A DNA stretch of 64,000 nucleotides, from contig JBDOQK010000015.1 of assembly GCA_040437565.1 (NCBI GenBank), forward strand, positions 372,001-436,000, in the 5' to 3' direction. The notes below the pieces were generated by a model. It ran no database searches. It was not told the DNA's origin and worked only from the letters and a program-made list of their open reading frames with translations. Origin of the DNA: Albugo candida. Lineage: Eukaryota > Oomycota > Peronosporomycetes > Albuginales. The position numbers and the translations under genes were made by a program. Positions 32,395-44,150 of the stretch are shown here, piece after piece; position 1 is the first letter of the stretch; each line of letters opens with the position of its first letter.

Positions 32395-33962
32395 TCATTT
32401 GAGGTACATTGTGAGGAGAGAGACCAAAATGAGTATAAATGGTAGAACTCGTGTTGGAAAGCACAGGAAATCCAAACACATGCTGCTTAACGGTTGTTTC
32501 GGTTGTGGAGACGGTGTGGAGAGCAATCGTCCTCCCCAAACGATTTTTTCCGCACGCATTTCCTCTTTTTCTTTCGTATTCAGGTCTTCGAGGGCACATC
32601 GGATATGAGGATCGTGAGGTAATAGAGTTGAGGCAAGTTGCAATTGCTTGCGAGCTTTTTTGAGGTTTCCAGCTAGGAAACAAGCTTTTCCATTGCGATA
32701 CAGCGCTTTCGCGTTGACAGGATCAATAAGGAGAGCTTGATCAGTCAGATTGCGAGCTTTGATGGCTTCTGGCGGCGACTGAGCGAGAAAACAAGCCGCA
32801 AGGTTGAGGTAGACTCTCAATCGCATGCGATTGACCTCATCGCGATGAGGATCCATGAGCTTCAAGCAACATTCGTCAAACATCCTTTTGAATCGAATCT
32901 CTTACCTCGAAAAGCCATGATCCCTCATCGAAATCCAGATGAAAAAGTGCTCGTTCGTAGCATTCGATTGCGCAAGCATTTTGTTTCCTTCCGTGTACTT
33001 TGTTTCCAAACATGCGGCATTCTTCAGCACACGCCAAGCGCGTTTCGAAAATACCGGATCGTGGCTACATATTCGTTTTAAGTCGCCATACATATTTAGT
33101 GAAATCTGCTCTTACGAAACGCAATAACGCATCCAAATGCGCATCTCTATCACCGCATTTCATTGCTTGCACTTCATCACCTTCCTCCAACATCGTTCCG
33201 CACCTATCCTTACATCCGCCCGTACTTTCCATCTTGGAATTTCATTGGTTGCTGCATCGCGTTATAAATCTTCGACGGCTCTTACGTATCGATGGTAAGC
33301 GCTTTTTGACGCATAAACAGAGCAACAGAACCGCTTCTTTTGCTNNNNNNNNNNNNNNNNNNNNNNNNNNNNNNNNNNNNNNNNNNNNNNNNNNNNNNNN
33401 NNNNNNNNNNNNNNNNNNNNNNNNNNNNNNNNNNNNNNNNNNNNTGACAGGATCAATAAGGAGAGCTTGATCAGTCAGATTGCGAGCTTTGATGGCTTCT
33501 GGCGGCGACTGAGCGAGAAAACAAGCCGCAAGGTTGAGGTAGACTCTCAATCGCATGCGATTGACCTCATCGCGATGAGGATCCATGAGCTTCAAGCAAC
33601 ATTCGTCAAACATCCTTTTGAATCGAATCTCTTACCTCGAAAAGCCATGATCCCTCATCGAAATCCAGATGAAAAAGTGCTCGTTCGTAGCATTCGATTG
33701 CGCAAGCATTTTGTTTCCTTCCGTGTACTTTGTTTCCAAACATGCGGCATTCTTCAGCACACGCCAAGCGCGTTTCGAAAATACCGGATCGTGGCTACAT
33801 ATTCGTTTTAAGTCGCCATACATATTTAGTGAAATCTGCTCTTACGAAACGCAATAACGCATCCAAATGCGCATCTCTATCACCGCATTTCATTGCTTGC
33901 ACTTCATCACCTTCCTCCAACATCGTTCCGCACCTATCCTTACATCCGCCCGTACTTTCCAT
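32395..33962 (-). CDS. TPR protein with C-terminal hydrophobic tail, one apparent frame break
   Basis: Coordinates span an assembly overlap (32715-33344 repeated as 33445-34074). Start MESTGGCKDRCGTMLEEGDE at 33962, intron 33795-33845, then the TPR-type helices NKVHGRKQNACAIECYERAL and, further on, RLRVYLNLAACFLAQ and NAKALYRNGKACFLAGNLKK. The last 17 residues before the stop (VLPFILILVSLLTMYLK) are hydrophobic, like a tail anchor. This resembles FKBP38- or AIP-like TPR adaptors without the isomerase domain. After WLFEVRDSIQK the reading frame moves by one base before MFDECCLKLM; the 22 bases between cannot be an intron. Both assembled copies show it. About 261 residues if continuous. Confidence 0.7.
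33345..33444. other. Assembly gap with 630 bp identical overlap
   Basis: Exactly 100 N; 32715-33344 equals 33445-34074. The repeat contains most of the TPR gene and its upstream region. Confidence 0.93.
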
Positions 33963-34201
33963 CTTGGAATTTCATTGGTTGCTGCATCGCGTTATAAATC
34001 TTCGACGGCTCTTACGTATCGATGGTAAGCGCTTTTTGACGCATAAACAGAGCAACAGAACCGCTTCTTTTGCTCGTCGCCAAGCTGCATGTCCAATGCA
34101 CTCATTCCGACGTCATTCCCCCTGCAACTTGACCGTTGAAAGCGATTCTCAAGTGATTTAAATATTGTCATTTCTAGGACACCAATTCTCATCCAAATTC
34201 C

Positions 34202-36343
34202 ATGGTACGCCAGTTCTCGTACGACCGAAGCCCACGTGGATTTCAACGCGATTTCAGACGGTGTGCTTGACTCCATTCCATAAAACGGAATTCTCAGTAA
34301 ACGCTTTTGTAGCCGAAGTCCGAGTCGAGGAAGCAGACCACGAGGCTTTCGAAGTCGGAGTCGAAGTGCTGCTGGATCAAATGGACCCTTCGGAACTTCT
34401 AATCGCTATCACAAGCCTCCAAATCATCAGGATCGTGACAGAATGGAACCAATTGGCCGTCCAAAAGCGACGCAAATGATTGAGCCGATGGATACATACA
34501 AAGTCTTTATGATGCGTCAAGATGAGAATGCAACTCCAGAAACGTATCAGCAACGGTACGCTGTAAGATCGAACGAATTGGCTCAGGATTTGAACTCATA
34601 TGTGGCAGATATGAAGAGTACAAGAAGAAATACGTACAGCGATTGATGCGTGCGTTTTTCGACGATCATAAAAAAGAAGACTGGATGCAGGAACGATACT
34701 CTCCCGCCATACGATTTCGCTCAGAACGACAAAAGAAAATCTCTAAAATCACTGAAGCGAAAAGCTTTGGCGATCGATTAAAGCAGAAATCTATGAAAAT
34801 TGATTTGGCTGAAAAGAATGAATTAAGTGGCAAGGGTTTCGACAACGATATGGAAGACAGCAGTCGGATCCTATACATTCGACGCGTTCCATGCGCGTGT
34901 CCCGTTGGGTGTCTCAGTGACACAATCCGAAAAGCGGTATGTTTCTTATTGCAAGAACAATGAATTTTTGACTTTTTGTAAAGGGCGGAGCATTTTTGCA
35001 TTTGTACCTTTCGGATCCAGTGAAAAAGAGCGCGTTTGATTTCGATCGATCGGCTTATATCATCTACGACACTGCAGCTGCAGCAGCCGAAGCTCTGCCA
35101 AAAGTGCACAATACATTTGTGGAAGACGGCGATCTCTTTGCTCCATTCCGCTTGCAGGTACCGTGACACACGCTCCGAATCGAATCGAGTTGACCAAAGA
35201 CTTTAGATATCGCAACATCGATCGCGAGCACCGCTTAAGACACCTTCGTACCTCGCGGCTCCCAATCGATTGGAATTTGATTTTGAGCAAGCACTAAGCC
35301 TCGCAAAAGCTTTGGATCAGGCTGTGTTTCTGAACAAAAATGATATCGCCGAACATGGAATTGAAGCTCTCTTGGCTTCGGAACCCGTGATGGAAGCTTA
35401 TCCGTCCAACAAGCAGAAACTCGACGTTATTATCGCGTACCTGCGCCGTGTGCATCATTATATCTACTACGCTGGAATCCAATGTCTCGACATGGGCGAT
35501 ATCATGCACGCACATCCGGCACTCTTTTGTCGACCTGAGCCATCCGAACGCGATCTCGCAGAAGATAAGGTACGCTCCTAATGGATGTGTGTTTGACGCT
35601 TACACTTGTGAAAGGCTCGGACAGAATTAGTGCAAGCCGAAGAAGGCTCCGATCAAAGCAAATCTGTCGGTGGATGGGCAGCCGGTTTGGATGAAAAAGT
35701 ACAAGCGTATATGAAGCAATTGGAACCGGATACGATTGCGTCAAATCGGCAGAAGCAGCAGGTGCTGGTCGATGAAATTGAAAAGCGTGAGGAAGCTGCG
35801 TTGGAGAGCACGTACGCGAATTACGCGGAGAAAGCTGGGGAGGATGGGAAACATCGTTGTCGACTGTGCACCAAATTGTTCAAAGCGATTGACTTTGTGA
35901 AGAAACATATCCGAAACAAGCATCCAGAGCTCGTGGTCGATAAGATTGCTGATGTCGGGGAGAATTATATGTGGGAACAGTATCGTGAAGACCCCAATCG
36001 ACCGCTCCCTCCGGTGGAAACGACCAATACGCTATCGAAACCGATTTTGGGCTCTCGTGGGCAACGCAGTCGTCCGGAAGGTCCGAATTTCAATGGTAAT
36101 CGAAAAATGGATGAGCCTTTCAATTATCGACGTGCACCGTACCCTCCGCGTGGAGGTGGACGCAGTTACTCTAGAACACCCGGCATGAATTCTCCTCGAC
36201 GTCCACCTCCCGATGTACCGGTAGATCCTCGTCAGATAACGACTTCGTATCGCGATCTGGACAATCTCCAAGATACAAAAGTCGAATTGAGTTTTGATGC
36301 GTTAGACACTTTGCCACCACCAAAGAAGAAGACCAAAATTTGA
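34202..36343 (+). CDS. SERRATE / ARS2 RNA-processing factor
   Basis: ARS2/SERRATE links the nuclear cap-binding complex to miRNA processing, 3' end formation and RNA decay. Introns 34261-34312, 34556-34608, 34937-34983, 35158-35206 and 35570-35614 give 631 residues. The N-terminus is Arg/Ser rich (RSPSRGSRPRGFRSRSRS). YEEYKKKYVQRLMRAFFDDH is the helical start of the core, GGAFLHLYLSDPVKKSAFD an RRM-like part, then RLEFDFEQALSLAKALD and the zinc finger HRCRLCTKLFKAIDFVKKHI with RNKHPE. The C-terminus is Arg/Gly/Pro rich. Domain order matches the family. An extra upstream exon cannot be excluded, since the frame before the Met at 34202 begins after a possible acceptor at 34178. Confidence 0.9.
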
Positions 36344-36358
36344 GTGTTTGAATCGAAA

Positions 36359-37659
36359 TTATGTTTTTACGATGCATTCTGTGGTATCCACACGCTCCGA
36401 GCTCCAATATGTCGCCAGACTTTTCACTTCGTTTCTCGACTCGCGTGTGCTGATTGTCGCTATTTTAAAGTGGATCGAGGTCGACATTTCAATGTTGAGA
36501 GAACGGCACACATGAACGAGTGTTTCTCTATCGACACCGCAAAGCCAATTGAGCACGTCATCTAATGGAACGCTTTGTTTGTTGTACGCTTTGCTCATAA
36601 TTTGAAACGCGCGTTTAAACAGTTTGACGGAATGTGTGAGAAGTAAAGCTTTCTCGAGAAATGTCGCCTCTGCGAGTAATTTCCCATAAAGCATATAATT
36701 GCCACAATGAAAAGAGGTGAAAAAACGCAATGCTCTTGCGATCGGTGGGCAGGAAAGCGTGCTTCTCGGAAGGCTTACTAGGAAAGAACTGCACAAATAT
36801 CAAGTTCGAGTTGAAAGTGCATAAGGTCGTACCTGACAGCTTCTGTGTTGTCAATGTGATAGAGAATGCGATAGGCGAGCATTTCAGCTTTGTGTGGCGT
36901 GTGTGTCATGGTAGGTGCGAGGTAGAGAGAGGAAAGTGAGTAAAGCGCAGAGGCGAGCTGTTCTTGGTGAAGAGTTTCGCTCCATTCCGAGTGATACTTT
37001 TCGGCTAGAATTGCGTTCGCAGTGATAAATGAGAGGATGTAGAAACGAATGATCCATTCCAAAGCGGTCGCGTAGGTTGAATTGATGATACGCTGACAAA
37101 AAAATTGGAAAATATTGCAATTAATTGCAATTAATTTTCTGACCTGAATGATAAAATCCTGGCGAACGCTGCGAACACGATCATGAATGAAATTATACAG
37201 TGATAGAAATGTATCTTCCGTGCTTAAAGCGCTTAGAAATGGAGAATCAAAGCCTCCATTTGGCCACTGAAGAATTTTGGTGAATAAATGACGTAATGTA
37301 TCGAGTAATACTGACGGCGGTCGTAACTAGAGACACGACCATCCGATTGAGAATCGTAGTTATACAATGAAAACGGGTTGCGTACCTCGTGTAATAGTAT
37401 TTCCGTGCGACCCGCAGCGGGTCGACGATATGCTTTAAGTGCGACGTACTGAATCTCGTCATGGGCTTCCTTTATCTTTTCAAACCGTGACAACAGATTG
37501 TCTCGTTTTCGTGAGATAAACTCAGCTTCCGGACACATTTCCAAACAGGTTCCATATACACTTTTGTCCTCTTCATAAATTATACATAGTCATCGTAGTG
37601 TGTATCTCGCGGTTGGGGCAGCGCGTACCGTCATTACTCGCCGTATTTTTCCGGTGCAT
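36359..37659 (-). CDS. SAC3/GANP family protein
   Basis: SAC3/GANP proteins act in mRNA export (TREX-2) or, as SAC3D1, at centrosomes. Introns 37571-37628, 37327-37385, 37093-37143 and 36774-36832 give 357 residues. The first junction creates the family signature GTCLEMCPEAEFISRKR near residue 17. Then AYRRPAAGRTEILLHELRPP, YNFIHDRVRSVRQDFIIQ and ARALRFFTSFHCGNYMLYGK follow in family order. The size is that of the short SAC3D1/Thp3-like members, without FG or MCM3AP extensions. The stop lies 15 bp from the stop of the convergent SERRATE gene. Confidence 0.88.
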
Positions 37660-37800
37660 TAGTAGAGGCAGACGTTTCTTGGCCCGCATACCCGTTTTTC
37701 ATGAATTATGATTTACTACAAACAATTTAACCATAGCACCTATCGATAATTAAAATCAAACAAAATAGCGAGTTCCCTGTATCCGTCCTAACAACAATAT

Positions 37801-39858
37801 CTACCGCAAACCCATTTTCTGAGCCAATTCTTGCGCGTGTTTCGCGCAATGACCGTTCTTCTGTGCCCATTTGGTGCAATGTGGGTACTCACACCGTTTC
37901 CCGCCTCCATGTCCACGGCAAAACCCACCCGATTGGCAGCTTTTTGTACATCCTTCAAATTTGCACCGAACGCCTCCACCATGTTGTTTACACAACCCGC
38001 GAGACTGTGCCGTTTTCGGACAGCCATCTATACTACAGGGTTTTCCCCCACCGTGGGCAATACACAAATGACCCGTTTGTGCGCTTTTCATACAACCTTC
38101 AACCTTACATCTTCTTCCACCGCCGTGTAATTTACACATTCCTTTGACTCGCGCGAGATGATTGCATCCTAAAGCGGAGCAAAGCGGCTGTCCGAGTGTT
38201 TCCTGCTTCTGCTGCTTTATTCGCGCAGGTGTCGGAAGTCCTGTCATGGTTCCTTGTATCGGGCCATTAAATATTCGAGGAATTGAGTAGTTTTGAGAGG
38301 ACTGCTGCATAGTATACGAAGGCTGCGGATTGGAGTATTTGAATGACGGCATGGAATGGACCAATGGATCGGATGGGACGGTAAAGGACGTCTGTGCAAA
38401 AGGAAGACTGGAAAATGCCGATGGCTGCGAAGTTGATTGAGTTGTTGATTGCGTATGCAAATGCTGAGAGTATCCATGAGACAAATACTCGTCAGAGGAG
38501 GTCGCGTGGTGCTCGAATGTAGCGCTTTGATTAGAATCAGAATTGGAGCTCATCATAGAATTCAAACTTGGTGGATTCCGACGGAGTTCGTTCAGATTGA
38601 AAGAATTGTTTCCGTACATCATTGATGGAGAGGGTGTGGTATGAGACTCCGATGACGTGAATGGTTGGTAGTCATTGGTGCTCACACTAACTGTCCGGAG
38701 CTCGTTGTAAATGGATCGAGATGGATTGATTGATGCTTGGGTGTCTACAAATCCGGATGTTGATTGTTGATGACTCGAATTGTTGACTGAGTGATTCACT
38801 TCAGCATTTGTGCAAGTTTGGCTTTGAGGTGTTTGATATTCCAATAAATTATCCAAGTTTTCAACGGCCACAACTTCTTCGTTCCCATAATCCTCATTCA
38901 TGTCGGTGTCATAGCCACCAGCAACCTGACCTTCCATTGCTTCCAGCACGTTTGCTAAATGCTGAAAACGAAAACTGTCCTGACTAGTCATCGGCTTTTG
39001 AATTGCCTGATTGGAATTAGCATTCAACATCGCGTGAATGATCTCAAAGCTTGTCGTTCTTCCTTGCATTCCCATCGACTGCATGCTCGCCTTTGGTGAT
39101 AGCAATGAACACATCAGATTCAAGCTAGATATTCTCTGCAACGAGTCTGCTTTTCGGTCCTTGTGCACGTCGATGGTGTGCTCGGCTACGTTACTTGTCG
39201 TCGAAAATGAATTGTCGATGAAACTTAATAAATGTTTCAAACTCTCCTTTTTCTCACTTTGTGTGAAATCATTTGAGCTTAACAAACTCTTCAAAGTCGG
39301 TCGAGATTCGATATCTTGTAGTGCCCGGTTTTTCGAGTCAGCATTCCCTATCCGAAACCCGCACGCTTTCTGCTCCAGTAAGCAAGCCAAAACCGCCTGA
39401 ACGTTCGCTTCTTGATGCAACGATGACGTATGAGCATCGAGGGATTCTGTGTTCTGAATGCGATGTTTGTTATCGTGAAGTCTCGTTCCGTCATTATTGT
39501 CAAACTCATAGGATTGCTGATTCGATCTATCGTTGCTGATGCCATTCTTAATATTATCGGTAGGAAGCGTTATATTCCGATCCGCAGCAAGTCGAATCTT
39601 TTCGCGTAATTGCGCCCAGTTCTCAGTTTGCTCCGAGTTTAACAATGTAGTGTCGAGACAATCCATCATCCCAAGTAATAACTTTGCATTCGCACCTTCA
39701 AACCGAGAGACAGAAGCCGCTGACATCGACAATAACGATGACGCGGCATGATGATTGCTATGAGATTGAGTACTATCGGTGTGCTTTGATCGTAAAATTT
39801 TATCAAAGGTTAAATCCATTGAATGTTCCCCGGGTAGAGTGTGATAGTTCGCGCTCAT
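37801..39858 (-). CDS. Cys/His tandem-repeat nuclear protein, WRKY19-like type
   Basis: A single exon of 685 residues. About residues 565-675 hold five tandem repeats of C-x4-C-x9-C-x2-H separated by GGG, for example CKVEGCMKSAQTGHLCIAH and CSIDGCPKTAQSRGLCKQH. This repeat is common in oomycete proteins annotated as WRKY transcription factor 19-like, although no WRKY domain is present. The upstream ~550 residues are Ser/Asn/Gln rich and disordered, which fits a transcription regulator with an activation region. The N-terminal start MSANYHTLPGEHSM is the first Met of the frame. Zinc binding and DNA or protein contact by the repeats are inference. Confidence 0.8.
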   Translation of the reverse strand: MSANYHTLPGEHSMDLTFDKILRSKHTDSTQSHSNHHAASSLLSMSAASVSRFEGANAKLLLGMMDCLDTTLLNSEQTENWAQLREKIRLAADRNITLPTDNIKNGISNDRSNQQSYEFDNNDGTRLHDNKHRIQNTESLDAHTSSLHQEANVQAVLACLLEQKACGFRIGNADSKNRALQDIESRPTLKSLLSSNDFTQSEKKESLKHLLSFIDNSFSTTSNVAEHTIDVHKDRKADSLQRISSLNLMCSLLSPKASMQSMGMQGRTTSFEIIHAMLNANSNQAIQKPMTSQDSFRFQHLANVLEAMEGQVAGGYDTDMNEDYGNEEVVAVENLDNLLEYQTPQSQTCTNAEVNHSVNNSSHQQSTSGFVDTQASINPSRSIYNELRTVSVSTNDYQPFTSSESHTTPSPSMMYGNNSFNLNELRRNPPSLNSMMSSNSDSNQSATFEHHATSSDEYLSHGYSQHLHTQSTTQSTSQPSAFSSLPFAQTSFTVPSDPLVHSMPSFKYSNPQPSYTMQQSSQNYSIPRIFNGPIQGTMTGLPTPARIKQQKQETLGQPLCSALGCNHLARVKGMCKLHGGGRRCKVEGCMKSAQTGHLCIAHGGGKPCSIDGCPKTAQSRGLCKQHGGGVRCKFEGCTKSCQSGGFCRGHGGGKRCEYPHCTKWAQKNGHCAKHAQELAQKMGLR

Positions 39859-41369
39859 CGTGTTGAAGAAAGGTTAAGACCAATCACAATGCGATGCTTT
39901 GGTATGTGGATTCCTTATGTTCGCTAAACGGGTGCAGTCTGATAGTCAAATTGAAAAGTGTTGTGAGCGACAGAGTGACCCCGAGCGCAGTTTATTATTG
40001 CGTTTTGTGGCAACGGGGATCGCTTTTACGCGTAGAGAATACCGTATGTAGTGCGGTATTTGATAGGTACTGGGATCCGATACATATTTGTTAATTTCAT
40101 GGGACATGCGAAAGAAGTAAGCATTTATGCTTCTGCATTCTCCAGGAGAACATTCGTAAACGGATTGATGGTATGGCTTTAAGGGTCATTTCTTAGGGAT
40201 ACTATGAGAAAAATCTTACGAATGGACAATTCTGTTTGTTCATAGTAATAACGAATACCCTGCTGTATACGTGAACAAAAACATTCACTAAAAGAACTCA
40301 ACTTTGCTCAATTACGAATCATTCTGTGTGCAAAACGCTGAGATATGTTGAAAATATCTAGAATCATTAACCATGTGGTATCATCGACTTGAACGGGGTA
40401 GGCCAAAGTTTGTGGATTCGTGTACCCTGAGACATGATTGTGAGGCTACAACCATCTAAAATTGACGTAACCAGACTAGATGTAGTGCATTTTTTCATAC
40501 ACTCTTAGATTTGATACCACCTTCTGATTCATTGGTGCTATAATACGTCCTCAACTTGCTCACAAAAAATGTCGCGTTTACTTCATGAATATTGAGGGAA
40601 TAATAGTGAGGATAGTTGTAGGCATTTTATAACAATTAAAAAAAGGAAACCTTTCACACCTTATAAACGATTTGGTGCGGACTCGAGAATTATGCGAGTG
40701 CGTTAGAAGGGCACCAGCACTCAATTAACCTAAAGCTTCAAATTTTTCATGAGTACCGAATTTGGACGGTTCTTAACACACGACGTGCTGGGAGGAGAGT
40801 GATAATGAAGCATGCATGAACCAATTATCAAATTTACACGACAAAGAATTCAGCAGTGATTCGGATGGAGTCACCAACTATCACGATCGCCCCTATGTTT
40901 TGGTATTTACGGTGCCTCGACGAACTATCGGATCAAGACTCTTATCAATTCCGCAAAGAGACCAACATTTTACATGGAGCCGCATTTTCAAAAATCGCTT
41001 GATTGACACATTCTTGTGGTCGGCTCAATCTCTCACTTACTAACGTCGCGTTTCTCCACACTCGTCATTCATGGTGTACACTGATTAATAAACTTATACT
41101 ATAGAGTGTGCAAGTTCCGCCGTATCAGTGGTAGACTTCAGATAACTTCTTAAAGAGCACAATCTCAGACTCCATCGCTTTGCGCAAAAGTAATTTTAAT
41201 TACAAATCGCAAGATCAATGCGTATACATACGGCTCAGCAGCGTCGCTGCAAATGATTGTATCTGACAGGATTCAGTGCAAAAGCACGAGTTCATCTAGC
41301 GCTTCTTCGATGGAGGATTGCTTATTATGAATAGAATCCTCGACTTGTTTAGAATTGAACAATTGGTCA
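39859..41369. other. Gene-poor AT-rich stretch
   Basis: No gene, exon series or RNA gene is seen. The left part is the promoter side of the Cys/His repeat gene. The frame 40816-41043 (plus) has no recognised content. The right end merges into the right duplication arm. Confidence 0.5.
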
Positions 41370-41439
41370 AAAGCGAGCAGATGTGCATTTCAAATATCAG
41401 ATTTTGATTGATCTGGCTATAATGATTCCAGTATTTCTA

Positions 41440-42720
41440 CTTGCGTCATCGCGATAAAGCTCTTTTGCATGTTGCGGGAGTTGTGGGAAGCGCGGTGGAA
41501 GTTGATGATAGAATTACCATCGATCATTTGAAGGATGCGATCAAGAAGAAGACGAAAAATGTCGTCACGTGTAATGCAAGAAGAATGGAAAATGGCTTGC
41601 TTACGCTTCTGAGGAAGTTCACCATTAGAACGTGCAGATACATCGTTTGTCGAAGATCTACGAGTAACGGAGCTGTCTCCAGTAAAATAGAATATATGAA
41701 GTGGTCGCAGGCGTGGGTGATCATGAAGTTCTCATTTACGTCCTCGTCATTGTCCAAGCAAAGGGATCGTGGAATTTTTAATGACTCGGTAATTTGTTTG
41801 GACAATATGCGAATTGGATACACACCTTAATCGCAACCCTTTTTTTCAGAAATGAGCTCAAAAAAAGGAAAGAGCGTTTTCCGAAGGAATTGAATTGAAT
41901 TAAACTCAAATGGATCATAGAAAAGGGCCTCGGAATTTGTATGGTAAACCTTCAAAACTGCTGCTAGAAGACGGGTAGCACTCACAGAAGAACAGCAAAG
42001 GGCTAGTTATACAAGATCCGTAGAGGACAATAATGGTGATATCCTGGTAACAACGAATCTATGCGTATATAGCGTGCGTAGAGGTAACGATATTCTTACC
42101 GTCCAAGTTTCTGACTGTCGCATTGAATTGGCTGGGCGTACAGATGTCTGATATTGGACTCGAATATCCAGCGAAGCTGGCCAGGTTACCTTATGTCAGA
42201 ACGTTTGTTGAAGTGAGAAGAGATATCCGGTCTCGACTTGATCTTTCACGTCATTCCGGACCTTGCGGGGTTAGACTTGCTAATTTGTGAACCAGTTATG
42301 GGGTTGTTGACCAATCTAGGAAAATTCTAGGAAATACGTGGATTGATTCGGATGACGGAGAAGCGTACTATCAAAACAGCGTCGGTTAAGCAACTTGCTC
42401 AAGTCTTCAAATTCATAAGGGAGCAACTTGGACGTTCTGGAAATGTCGATATTATTGATGGCCTCCCGTATGCACAAAGACTAGTGAAGGGACAAAAATT
42501 GGCCCGGTTACTCCAATCTATTCTAAAGCCAAAGAAGAGGAAGCTGCTGGAATTCATTACATGCTCGAACAATACTGCAAAATCGAGAGTAAATTCGGGT
42601 CCAGGTGTTCTCATGGTACGTGCTATCGGAGTGAGGATTGCTACTGCAAATAAATTGCTTAGCACGTGTGTCTGGGGACCCGGTCTTGATATTCGTCTGT
42701 GAAGGGTAAGTATTTATTAC
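41440..42720 (+). pseudogene. Crinkler (CRN) effector relic, right copy
   Basis: The start VAGVVGSAVEVDDRITID with HLKDAIKKKTKN is close to the N-terminal translocation domain of Crinkler effectors (VGVAGSAF-VDID-DLKDAIK pattern). The rest parallels the relic at 24790-25960 in inverted orientation, through the C-terminal region near 42540. It is broken in several places and old, and neither copy in the window looks functional. Treated as a fossil. Confidence 0.75.
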
Positions 42721-42889
42721 AGTCACATTGTGTGAAACGTTAGTCCAATCAGTTATTTATACCCGTTTCGATGCCACATGCAGTGTATATAACAAAATAC
42801 ATTACATTAAACATTAAAGATATCAAGGCAAGAACACTTTTTCGAGTCATTTGTTGTATGAAAATGTTGGGATAGTAGCGGAAGCTTAA

Positions 42890-43300
42890 TGTCGGAGAAA
42901 GAACCACACTCGCAAAGTTTTACGATAGAAAGAGACAATCAAACGAAGCAGACTACGTGGAGCGACGTTATAGACATAGTTCGGCTTATTATCTAAATGC
43001 ACTCGTGATCTGACACTTCTGTTATAATATCTTCAATGATGATTGGATATCATTCGAGAGTGATATCATGCCATAATATACGTTGATGCTTTACGATTTG
43101 CTTCAGACATGACAGAGATTTGAAATCAATGCTTCCACATCTGTATTCATAAATACCTTTGACGTTGGCGCTTTTATTCGCAATGAGGAAATGTCCATCT
43201 GTGACGGTTAAAAGCAGTGATACAATGTCGTCCATTGTTTATAAAAGACGTCATCGGATACGGAAGTCGAAGACCGCGAAACGATCAGCCAAAATTGCCC
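42890..43300 (-). pseudogene. Relic of the unknown gene, right copy
   Basis: On the minus strand, TDGHFLIANKSANVKGIYEY (near 43190) corresponds to KDGHPLVTIKSVNVQGILEQ at about 24305 in the left arm. The part near 42950-43004 corresponds to the left 3' end (VRFDNTQPKFVYEV). The pieces are in different frames with stops between. No family is recognised. Confidence 0.5.
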
Positions 43301-43399
43301 GCTTTTCTTTCCGTTTTTTTACGAGGAGAATGCTTACTGACGCCAATTTCAAAATATGTTAACGTTGTCGTATACTGAGAGCATTTTTAGGAACAAAAG

Positions 43400-43810
43400 C
43401 TTCATTGTTGCGTATATGTAGACATGTAATGTAAGTAGATGCATATGCGAGGAGAGGAGTTCCGTGGGAACACTAGATCGAATTCGAGTACCGCAGGTAA
43501 GGATACAGCGATACCAATTACAACAAGAGAGCAGTGAAGACGACTACAAGATCTTTGTAGCCCATAGAAGTGATAGAAGATAGAAAACTCAGACATCGAA
43601 GTAGCGGACTACAGGATTGAGGATTCGCTTATCTGGTGATATTCCCTTCTGGTGAATCACCATATCTTTAGCCGCATTGTATGTAGGCCAAAATATCGAT
43701 TTACGAGAAGCTACACGTGCTATATCTACTGCGACATGAGTGAGGAATAACAGGAAAACTTTACAAAATTCTCCTGCTAATTCTAGGTGGAATGGTAGAT
43801 CATTCATATG
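43400..43810 (-). pseudogene. BT1/FBT transporter remnant
   Basis: On the minus strand YNAAKDMVIHQKGISPDKRI followed by LNPVVRYFDV matches FNVAKDAVIYWAGITPKMQI and LNLVIRYLWM of the intact transporter at 28220. A further piece (MGYKDLVVVF, then IGIAVSLPAVLEFD) matches WKDLGVMSTT and IASLPVVYNS in another frame. The N-terminal half is missing: the upstream repeat unit joins almost directly to this middle part. It is a host-gene pseudogene with a large internal deletion and at least one frame change. Confidence 0.7.
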
Positions 43811-44150
43811 CCAGGTCTCAAGTCATTGAAATTGTCATCAATCATTCAATATTTTCCATAAAATGGGATTGAATTTTTTGATCAGGTCACCCGTATCAAG
43901 TTCTATAGTGACTTGATTACGTTCTTCGATTTCACAACTCTGGACAGGGATCTCGCCTGATCGATTGGGAGTTTGTACACTGAAGTTCGCCTGCAATGGT
44001 TGCAGTATCTGAGCAAATGTTGGAGCAATGAGGAAGTGTGATTATAGAGCTATACTTTGCTGAGAGAGCATGCAAATGTATTTGTTTATACTCTCCACAG
44101 CAATAACTGTTGTCCTCTCCAATATGTATATTCTATTGAGCAGATATCAG

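Noticed and set aside
32108-32683. Minus-strand frame of 191 codons across the small gene and TPR end
   Set aside because: It overlaps two better supported genes and has no recognisable content.
33614-33635. A 22-nt intron in the TPR gene (GTAAGA ... AG)
   Set aside because: Far too short for splicing; a one-base frame change explains the sequence more simply.
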